Source of the DNA: JADKCL01 sp046050405 | Lineage (GTDB): Bacteria; Bacteroidota; Bacteroidia; J057; JADKCL01 | Assembly (NCBI GenBank): GCA_046050405.1 | Contig: JBJOPY010000092.1 | Location: 1 to 30,676, forward strand | Length of the DNA: 30,676 nt | Direction: 5' to 3' | Shown here: positions 24,982 to 30,676 of the stretch, piece after piece | How positions within the stretch are numbered: position 1 is the stretch's first letter | Layout of the letters: each line of letters opens with the position of its first letter | Program-made: the position numbers and the translations under genes | Notes under the pieces: generated by a model | Told to the model about the DNA's origin: nothing | The model's input: only the letters and a program-made list of their open reading frames with translations | Databases searched by the model: none

Positions 24982-27135
24982 ATGACTTGTCTTTCAAAAC
25001 GCTTTCCGTGCTTTTCCAGAGAGGCTTGGCTTGGGTGGAGGACACTTGCGGGGATGATGATGCTGTTCCTGAATATAGCCATTCGTGGTCACACGCTCGC
25101 CCAGAGCCCCGGGGCGGTCAGAGGGGAAGGGCAAACGATTCTTGCCGATGGCGACACCACCCAGCAGGATAGCCCAAAGGTCAAGGTAGTCCAGGAAAGG
25201 ACGGAATGGCTTGACCCGAATGCACTCATGGATGGGAGACCTGTCCGGCAGCTCGCGACTTACAGGATTCAAGACGTGTTGTACCCTGACTTCTTGGATA
25301 GGGCGGGTGGATTCTCTTCCACGCTGGGCCAATGGGGAAAGCCCTACATCCGCTACAAGTATGGCACGGATGCCAGCAACATCGATCAGGGAATCTACAT
25401 CAATCCAGTCACAGGCGCAGAGAATGGCTACTTTCTGGATCCGCAGTATGGAATGCGGTACTACGACACCCGCACCCCTTACGTGAATGCCTCCTATGCA
25501 CAGGGCAGGGCCGATGCCGTGCAACTCAGAGTGGACATCGCCCAGAATATCAATCCGCTGCTGAATGCCAGCATCCTTTACCTCAGGCGACAGGCAAACG
25601 GCGTCTATCCCCAATTTGTCACCGACCAGAACACGCTCGGAGGCTCCGCCAATTTCCATACCCTGAACGGGCGGTATCAAGTCTATGCGCACTACCTTTT
25701 TCAGGAGCACAATGAAAACATCAATGGCGGGGTTCTGATTCAGCTGCCTGACTCCATCCAATTCGGAAAGGGGAATCAAGCGGTCCTTCTCGAGGATGCC
25801 AAGCTCGGACGCATCTCGAATGCAGCAGCCTACCGTCAATTTTATCGCATCTTCCGGGACACGGTGGATCTCCGCCACCAAATCCACCTCTACCAAGGGT
25901 ATGTGCATGAGTTCATTGTCAATGAATACCGGGACAAGGACGTGGGTTCAGTCTTTAACACCGGACTCTATCCGGTATATCCCACGATCGGAGACAGTTC
26001 GTTTTTCTATGAAAAAATGAACTATCTGCGGGACAAAATCGATGCTGGGGTCACGTACCGCTACTCAGGCAGTGTGCTGAAATCCGCGCAGCGAGTGGAG
26101 GCCAGCCAGGAATATGGCGTATTCCGGAAGAACCTCCGCACCACCGATATCCGACGGTTCTCAATCCTCTGGAAAGGAAACCTGAAATATGCCCCCGAAA
26201 ACCGCGAATGGGAGGCATCCTGGGTCTATCGGCAATCCTTCACCAATGTCTTCGACCCGGAATCCTATGCCGAAATCGACCTCAACTACCGATTCCCGAG
26301 ATGGCAGCTCGATTACAGCTACCGGGTTGCCGGATCGCCATTGAAACCGGAGGACTCTGCCACCATCACCAAGACCCATCGCCCCTTCGGTTTGAAGCTC
26401 CATTTTTTGAGACATGACCGCAACCCGACCTTGCAGCAGGCATTCGGCATCGGTTGGCCCGGGAATGGGCTGAAGCCGCTCGCAGATCTCAGCAACCGGC
26501 GTGTCGAGCTGCTCAGGCTCGGGTTCGAACTCCGAGGCAAGGATCAATGGACGCCCTCGGGAGTGTTGCAGGGAAACTTCTTCAGGGTTTCGGCCTTTGC
26601 CAGCCGACAGGCGGGAATGATCTATTTCTCAGCCTCCGGCTGGCAGCGTGCCTCAATGACGGAGTCTGCCGTATATGCTGGAGGCGAGCTGCACCTGCGG
26701 GTGCATGCCGGAAGAATCTACCTGGAAAGTGAAACCGTCTTTCAGGGTTTTTCCTCGGCGTCCCGCAAGCTGGACACACTCTTCAAGCTGACCCAGCCAA
26801 ATTTCTACACAAAAACGGGGCTATTCTATGAGAAGAAGGATTTGAAGTTTGCCTCCCTGGTACGAGCCGGCCTTGACCTCTGGTACTTCAGTTCCTTCAA
26901 TGCCCCCTATTTCGAACCAGGTTCCCAGTCCTTCTATCCCCAAGACACCTATTTGCAATCCATGTACCCTCGTCTCGATCTCTTCTTTGCCGTACAAATC
27001 AAGCGGGCATACGTTTTTGCAAAGGTGCTCAATCTGCTCGAAGGCGTTCCGCAGCCGGGTTACTTCACGACCATGGGCTACCCCATGCCTGTGCGGCAGC
27101 TCACCCTCGGCCTCAATTGGACGTTCTTCGATTGA
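24982..27135 (+). CDS. putative Bacteroidota outer-membrane porin (β-barrel)
   Basis: 717 residues from ATG 24982. The upstream TTG at 24973 is ignored. A signal peptide with a hydrophobic core MMMLFLNIAI ends near LAQ; a start at ATG 25054 would give a shorter but still usable signal. The body is β-strand-rich and has many aromatic residues facing out (YVNASYAQGRADAVQLRVDIAQ, ASILYLRR, YQVYAHYLFQEH). The last strand ends LTLGLNWTFFD, a usual barrel end. The family is the Bacteroidota 'putative porin' (around 600-800 residues), often found with lpxK and a purine nucleoside phosphorylase in one cluster. The transported solute is unknown; nucleosides would suit the neighbours, but that is inference. 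Confidence 0.8.
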   Translation: MTCLSKRFPCFSREAWLGWRTLAGMMMLFLNIAIRGHTLAQSPGAVRGEGQTILADGDTTQQDSPKVKVVQERTEWLDPNALMDGRPVRQLATYRIQDVLYPDFLDRAGGFSSTLGQWGKPYIRYKYGTDASNIDQGIYINPVTGAENGYFLDPQYGMRYYDTRTPYVNASYAQGRADAVQLRVDIAQNINPLLNASILYLRRQANGVYPQFVTDQNTLGGSANFHTLNGRYQVYAHYLFQEHNENINGGVLIQLPDSIQFGKGNQAVLLEDAKLGRISNAAAYRQFYRIFRDTVDLRHQIHLYQGYVHEFIVNEYRDKDVGSVFNTGLYPVYPTIGDSSFFYEKMNYLRDKIDAGVTYRYSGSVLKSAQRVEASQEYGVFRKNLRTTDIRRFSILWKGNLKYAPENREWEASWVYRQSFTNVFDPESYAEIDLNYRFPRWQLDYSYRVAGSPLKPEDSATITKTHRPFGLKLHFLRHDRNPTLQQAFGIGWPGNGLKPLADLSNRRVELLRLGFELRGKDQWTPSGVLQGNFFRVSAFASRQAGMIYFSASGWQRASMTESAVYAGGELHLRVHAGRIYLESETVFQGFSSASRKLDTLFKLTQPNFYTKTGLFYEKKDLKFASLVRAGLDLWYFSSFNAPYFEPGSQSFYPQDTYLQSMYPRLDLFFAVQIKRAYVFAKVLNLLEGVPQPGYFTTMGYPMPVRQLTLGLNWTFFD

Positions 27136-27435
27136 GGATCGGTTCCGGCACATGCGCGAAGGACAGGCCTCCATCTCCATGGAACGGTGGAATTTCCCCA
27201 TGGTCGCTGGGCGGACATTGCCAATCGTGCCCTTGCCAAGTCTCCTTTCGGGGGATTGGCGCATCCGCAGGGATTGTCCATCCTGCGCCATCGCTGTAGC
27301 CAGTATCTTGATAACCAGCACGATGAATGGCCGAACATTCATTTTCGCTGTTCGATTGCCAATCGTGCACCGATTCCCTATCTTTGCACACAAATTTTTC
27401 AAAGCCTCGATCAAAAAATACTTATAGATATCAAA
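27136..27435 (+). other. intergenic stretch with tsf promoter and a 14-bp direct repeat
   Basis: No gene was recognised in these 300 bases; a frame continuous with tsf crosses it but has no protein-like features. It holds the tsf promoter (27356-27386) and two copies of ATTGCCAATCGTGC (27217-27230 and 27355-27368). Confidence 0.5.
27356..27386 (+). promoter_or_regulatory. Bacteroidota-type promoter of tsf
   Basis: TTG (27356-27358), a 20-base spacer and TATCTTTG (27379-27386), a perfect TAnnTTTG. The leader to ATG 27436 would be about 43 bases. The -33 TTG lies within one copy of the 14-bp direct repeat. Confidence 0.65.
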
Positions 27436-28266
27436 ATGGCAACGATTACAGCGAAAGATGTGAATGAGCTCCGCCAGATAACGGGCGCGGGCATGATGGA
27501 TTGTAAGAAAGCCTTGGAGCAAGCCGACGGCGATCGCGATGCTGCAATCGACTACCTCCGCAAAAAAGGCCAAAAGATAGCGGACAACCGCCAAGACCGC
27601 GATGCGAACGAAGGCTTGGTCTTTGTCCAGCACAGCCACAATGCTGCGGTCCTTGTCGAACTGAACTGCGAAACCGATTTTGTAGCACGCAACGAGTACT
27701 TCCAAGGTCTCGGCCAAGGGATCGCCCGGGTCGCATTTGAAAACAACATCAAGGATACGGCTTCTCTGATGCCAATTCACCTTGACGGCCTGTCCGTCAG
27801 CGACCACTTGCTCGATGCAATGAGCAAGATCGGCGAGAAGGTTCAGGTGCGCACTTGCATCCGCGTGGAAGGTGACCGCGTGATCACCTACATCCATCCG
27901 GGTGCACGCGTGGGCGTGGCCGTGGCGTTCAGCAACGTCGGGACGGAAGACATCGACCTCATCGGCAAGGATGTGGCGATGCAGATCGCCGCCATGAAGC
28001 CTGTTTCCGTGGATCAAAGCGACGTGCCTGCCGAGATCGTCGCGAAGGAGCTTGAAATCGGCCGCGAGCGTGCCTTGGCCGAAGGCAAGCCAGAGGCCAT
28101 CGTGGACAAGATCGCCCAAGGGATGTTGCAGAAGTACTTCAAGGAGAACACCCTGCTTTCGCAGGAGTTCGTGAAAGACACCTCCAAAACGGTTGCCCAG
28201 TATTTGAAGGAGGCAAATCCGAACCTGAAGGTGAAAGCTTTCGCGAGAGTTCAACTCGGCGCATAA
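27436..28266 (+). CDS. tsf: translation elongation factor Ts
   Basis: 276 residues. It catalyses GDP release from EF-Tu. The UBA-like N-terminal region TGAGMMDCKKAL (16-27) and KKGQKIADNR are present. The universally conserved ETDFVARN lies at residues 79-86, where the EF-Tu contact occurs. The C-terminal helices (ALAEGKPEAIVDKI...) are typical. The ATG at 27436 gives the standard MATITAKDVNELRQ start; an upstream continuous frame (from 27187) is not coding. rpsB, which normally precedes tsf, is absent: a porin gene and a 300-base spacer lie upstream. tsf therefore has its own promoter and a terminator after it. Confidence 0.95.
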   Translation: MATITAKDVNELRQITGAGMMDCKKALEQADGDRDAAIDYLRKKGQKIADNRQDRDANEGLVFVQHSHNAAVLVELNCETDFVARNEYFQGLGQGIARVAFENNIKDTASLMPIHLDGLSVSDHLLDAMSKIGEKVQVRTCIRVEGDRVITYIHPGARVGVAVAFSNVGTEDIDLIGKDVAMQIAAMKPVSVDQSDVPAEIVAKELEIGRERALAEGKPEAIVDKIAQGMLQKYFKENTLLSQEFVKDTSKTVAQYLKEANPNLKVKAFARVQLGA

Positions 28267-28280
28267 TCCGAAACGATGCA

Positions 28281-28309
28281 GGGAGAGTCGAAAGCCTCTC
28301 CCTTTTTTT
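28281..28309 (+). terminator. Rho-independent terminator between tsf and pyrH
   Basis: GGGAGAG (28281-28287) pairs with CTCTCCC (28296-28302) around an eight-base loop, followed by seven T's (28303-28309). It begins 14 bases past the tsf stop and ends 26 bases before pyrH, so pyrH must be expressed by read-through or by a promoter I did not recognise. Confidence 0.8.
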
Positions 28310-28334
28310 ACACCCCCACCGAAATCGTCAGCCA

Positions 28335-29039
28335 GTGAAATACAAGAGGATACTGCTCAAACTTAGCGGCGAGGCGCTGATCGGCGACAAGAGCTTCGGC
28401 ATCGATACCGAAACGCTGCTCAGCTATGCACGCCAGATCAAGGAGACCAGCGACCTCGGCATCGAACTTGCCGTGGTCATCGGGGGGGGGAATATTTTCC
28501 GAGGCATACAGCTCGAGGAGGGTGGCATGGACCGGGCACAAGGCGATTACATGGGCATGCTCGCCACTGTGATCAATGCAATGGCCCTGCAAGATGCCTT
28601 GGAGAACCTCGGAGCCAAGACCCGCGTCATGAGTGCCCTCGAAATCAAAGCTGTCTGCGAACCCTACATCAGGCGTCGTGCCATTCGTCACTTGGAAAAG
28701 GGGCGCATCGTCATCCTGGGCGCCGGAACTGGAAACCCCTATTTCACCACCGACACCGCCGCAGCCCTGCGCAGCATTGAACTCGAGGCAAACGTCGTGC
28801 TGAAGGGCACCAGGGTGGATGGCGTGTACAACGCCGATCCAGAAAAGTTCCCTGAAGCCCTCAAATTTGACGAGGTGAGCTTCGGCGATGTCCTTTCCAA
28901 GCGCCTCAATGTCATGGACATGACGGCCTTCACTTTGTGCCAGGAGAATAAATTACCTATCATTGTATTCAATATCAATGAGCCGGGCAATCTGAAAAGG
29001 GTCGTTCTCGGCGAAAATGTTGGCACTCTGGTAAGCTGA
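28335..29039 (+). CDS. pyrH: UMP kinase
   Basis: 234 residues, GTG start at 28335. It phosphorylates UMP to UDP in the cytoplasm and is allosteric in bacteria. Features: KLSGEAL (residues 9-15) for phosphate binding, VVIGGGNIFRG (47-57) as the glycine loop, then RAQGDYMGMLATVINAMALQDAL (bacterial UMPK helix), GAGTGNPYFTTDTAAALR and LKGTRVDGVYNADPEK. Start choice: no ATG in the first codons, and MKYKRILLKLSGE matches the usual N-terminus. The glycine loop is coded by a run of nine G's (28482-28490). It lies in the cluster tsf-pyrH-frr. Confidence 0.95.
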   Translation: MKYKRILLKLSGEALIGDKSFGIDTETLLSYARQIKETSDLGIELAVVIGGGNIFRGIQLEEGGMDRAQGDYMGMLATVINAMALQDALENLGAKTRVMSALEIKAVCEPYIRRRAIRHLEKGRIVILGAGTGNPYFTTDTAAALRSIELEANVVLKGTRVDGVYNADPEKFPEALKFDEVSFGDVLSKRLNVMDMTAFTLCQENKLPIIVFNINEPGNLKRVVLGENVGTLVS

Positions 29040-29052
29040 GATTTTCAAGCAT

Positions 29053-29616
29053 ATGGACGAAAACGTAAAGATGATCCTGGAGGAAGCTGAGGATCTGATG
29101 AAAAAAACCCTTCATCACCTGGACTTGGAGTTGAACAAAATCCGTGCCGGCAAAGCGAACCCCGCAATGCTCGACGGGCTGAGGGCCGAATACTATGGTG
29201 CCCCGACCCCGCTGAATCAGCTCGCGACGATCTCCGCCCAGGATGCCAGGATGCTGGTGATTCAGCCATTTGACAGGAAAAGCATCGCTGCCATTGAGCG
29301 GTCCATCAAGGAAGCCAACCTGGGTTTCAATCCTCAGAACGATGGCATTGTGATCCGAATCCCAATCCCGATCACGAGCGAGGAACGGCGCCGACAGCTC
29401 TCGCGGCAGGCAACTGGGGAAGGTGAAGAAGCCAAGATCGCCATTCGCAGCATTCGCAGGGACCACAATGAAATGATCAAGAAGCTCAAGGAGGAAAAGA
29501 TCTCCGAGGACGAGATCAAGAGTGGCGAAGCCAAGATGCAGGACATCACGAATTCCTACATCGCCAAGGTGGATGAGGTGCTCAAGAAAAAGGAAGCAGA
29601 GATCATGACGATCTAG
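29053..29616 (+). CDS. frr: ribosome recycling factor
   Basis: 187 residues, the normal size (about 185). Together with EF-G it splits post-termination ribosomes. Family features: LDLELNKIRAGKANPAML, YYGAPTPLNQLATISAQDARMLVIQP, FDRKSIAAIERSI and the C-terminal helix RRDHNEMIKKLKEE...KISEDEIK...LKKKEAEIM. The first helix and the hinge segment PITSEERRRQLSR are present. It starts 13 bases after the pyrH stop, so the two are co-transcribed. Confidence 0.96.
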   Translation: MDENVKMILEEAEDLMKKTLHHLDLELNKIRAGKANPAMLDGLRAEYYGAPTPLNQLATISAQDARMLVIQPFDRKSIAAIERSIKEANLGFNPQNDGIVIRIPIPITSEERRRQLSRQATGEGEEAKIAIRSIRRDHNEMIKKLKEEKISEDEIKSGEAKMQDITNSYIAKVDEVLKKKEAEIMTI

Positions 29617-29688
29617 TCTGCATCAATTACAAAAACCGCAGCGTTTTACCTGACGCGCTACAATTTCGTGGATGTTAAAACACCCTGC

Positions 29689-29997
29689 ATGGAAAACGAG
29701 ATGGCATGTGATCCAAAATCATATCAAGGCATTTGTCAGAACAAAATGGCTTATATCCGATCCGAGCTGAGATCGATGGGCTTGACCTTCCCTGAAGACC
29801 ATGAAGGCCGCATTGAAAGTGCCGACATTGGGGTGGAGGCTGAATTTCGATATCTGCCGCACACCGAGGAGCTATGGCTGAAGGTTCATGCAAAGCCGTT
29901 TTTCATCCCCTGTACCTTCATCTTTGCTCGGCTTGAAAACGCCATCGCCAACTACCGTGCCCCCTCCACCTTTGACACAGGCCCAGATCCATTCTAA
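29689..29997 (+). CDS. small uncharacterised protein
   Basis: About 102 residues from ATG 29689; a GTG at 29668 and an ATG at 29701 are also possible. It has no signal peptide or membrane segment. The central part (MAYIRSELRSMGLTFPEDHEGRIESADIGVEAEF) and the end (LWLKVHAKPFFIPCTFIFARLENAIANY) suggest a small α/β fold of two repeating strands. I do not recognise a family with certainty. It is followed three bases later by the GT39-like gene, so these two may be translated together. Confidence 0.5.
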   Translation: MENEMACDPKSYQGICQNKMAYIRSELRSMGLTFPEDHEGRIESADIGVEAEFRYLPHTEELWLKVHAKPFFIPCTFIFARLENAIANYRAPSTFDTGPDPF

Positions 29998-30000
29998 GCC

Positions 30001-30676
30001 ATGTCCTTGAATACTCTCGTCGAGCCATCTTCCATTGGAAAACGGCTCGTCCCGGTTGCACTGATCACCTATTTCGTGGTTTCGATCATCGTTGCATGGA
30101 CAAGCAGCGGGACCTATGACGCAGGCGACAGTGTAATGCATTATCAGTTTGCCCACTATGCCTTCGAGCATCCGCGCAACTTGCTCGTGCATTGGGCCAA
30201 GCCGTTTTTCACGCTTGTGGCTGCCCCATTTGCCATGGTCGGTTTCGCGGGGATCAAGCTGTTCCAGTGTTTGCTGGTGGTCGCCACGGGCTGGATGAAT
30301 ATTGGCATCGGACGGAGGCTGGGCCTCCGGCATGCATGGACGGCCGCTTTGTTCACGCTGATGGCACCGGAGCTCTTCCTGGTGCAACTCTCAGGCCTCA
30401 CGGAACCTTTTTTTGCCTTCATGCTGACTTTGGGGGTGTATCTGGTCGTTCGGCAAAAGGCGGCTTGGGCCTGCCTGGCGCTTTCATTTCTCCCTTTCGT
30501 TCGAACCGAAGGCTTCCTGCTGCTGCCGATCTTCGGGGCTTATCTCATCCTGGCTGGCAAATGGAAGGCAATGCCCCTCCTGGCAGTGGGGACAGTGGTT
30601 TACTCGGTCATTGGCGGTTTCGTCCTGGGGGATTTCCTGTGGATCTGGACACTCAATCCATACGCGGGAGCATCCC
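30001..30676 (+). CDS. polytopic membrane protein, glycosyltransferase 39 / PMT-like, 3' end cut
   Basis: The ATG at 30001 lies three bases after the preceding stop and opens a frame to the window edge (225 residues). Residues about 17-33 form the first transmembrane helix. DAGDSVMHYQFAHYAFEHP follows, with an acidic residue soon after the first helix as in the periplasmic catalytic loop of GT39-type enzymes. More hydrophobic segments follow, e.g. FTLVAAPFAMVGFAGI, ELFLVQLSGLTEPFFAFML and PLLAVGTVVYSVIGGFVLGD. The family transfers sugars or polyprenyl-linked residues at the membrane. The truncation prevents a substrate call. Confidence 0.7.
   Translation, partial: MSLNTLVEPSSIGKRLVPVALITYFVVSIIVAWTSSGTYDAGDSVMHYQFAHYAFEHPRNLLVHWAKPFFTLVAAPFAMVGFAGIKLFQCLLVVATGWMNIGIGRRLGLRHAWTAALFTLMAPELFLVQLSGLTEPFFAFMLTLGVYLVVRQKAAWACLALSFLPFVRTEGFLLLPIFGAYLILAGKWKAMPLLAVGTVVYSVIGGFVLGDFLWIWTLNPYAGAS

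Noticed and set aside
26518..26530. GGGTTCGAACTCC, resembling a tRNA T-loop
   Set aside because: It lies inside the intact porin frame, and no acceptor or anticodon stem surrounds it.
26821..28254. 477-codon open frame on the minus strand antisense to the porin end and tsf
   Set aside because: It has no recognisable motif or start context and covers two genes whose proteins are clear; high GC with coding bias keeps antisense frames open.

Overview
The window looks like chromosomal DNA from a free-living member of the Bacteroidota, at mid-50s % GC by eye. A Saprospiria- or Cytophagia-like lineage is a guess. The evidence is a giant secreted protein ending in a type B type IX secretion (gliding-motility-associated) C-terminal domain, a TonB receptor with an N-terminal carboxypeptidase-regulatory-like domain, a Bacteroidota-type putative porin, weak Shine-Dalgarno sequences, and several promoters of the Bacteroidota form TTG-N19-21-TAnnTTTG. 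No phage, integron, CRISPR array, tRNA or rRNA was seen.

Layout. 1-1000: start of an unidentified minus-strand gene, a small leucine-rich-repeat protein, and about 500 bases with no recognisable gene. 1009-3525: a GNAT-like acyltransferase and a patatin phospholipase, each with its own promoter, the latter closed by a strong terminator. 3723-8461 (minus): a type-2 thymidine phosphorylase and a secreted M16 zinc peptidase. 8604-9092: free methionine-R-sulfoxide reductase, followed by the relic of a GHKL-type ATPase gene. 9554-13873 (minus): a 1439-residue T9SS-exported repeat protein. 14088-15620: a GH3-family acyl-adenylating enzyme, followed by a cluster of REP-like hairpins.

15873-22215 (minus): a probable metal-uptake module (small His/Cys membrane protein, TonB receptor, periplasmic lipoprotein), preceded by a tiny His/Cys-rich ORF. 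Upstream of that is a double-AAA+ CbbX-like ATPase with a duplicated, unnamed N-terminal module. 22409-23052 (minus) is a badly decayed gene of a probable mobile or HTH family.

23076-30676 (plus) is mostly housekeeping. An lpxK-purine nucleoside phosphorylase-porin operon is followed by tsf, pyrH and frr, here without rpsB directly upstream. A small hypothetical gene and a truncated polytopic GT39-like membrane protein close the window.

I found no clear new multigene defence or biosynthetic system. The most unusual items are the duplicated N-terminal module of the AAA+ protein, the His/Cys mini-ORF next to the metal module, the two pseudogene relics, and an Asp at the base-recognition position of the purine nucleoside phosphorylase. 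All functions come from reading motifs by eye; no database search was run.
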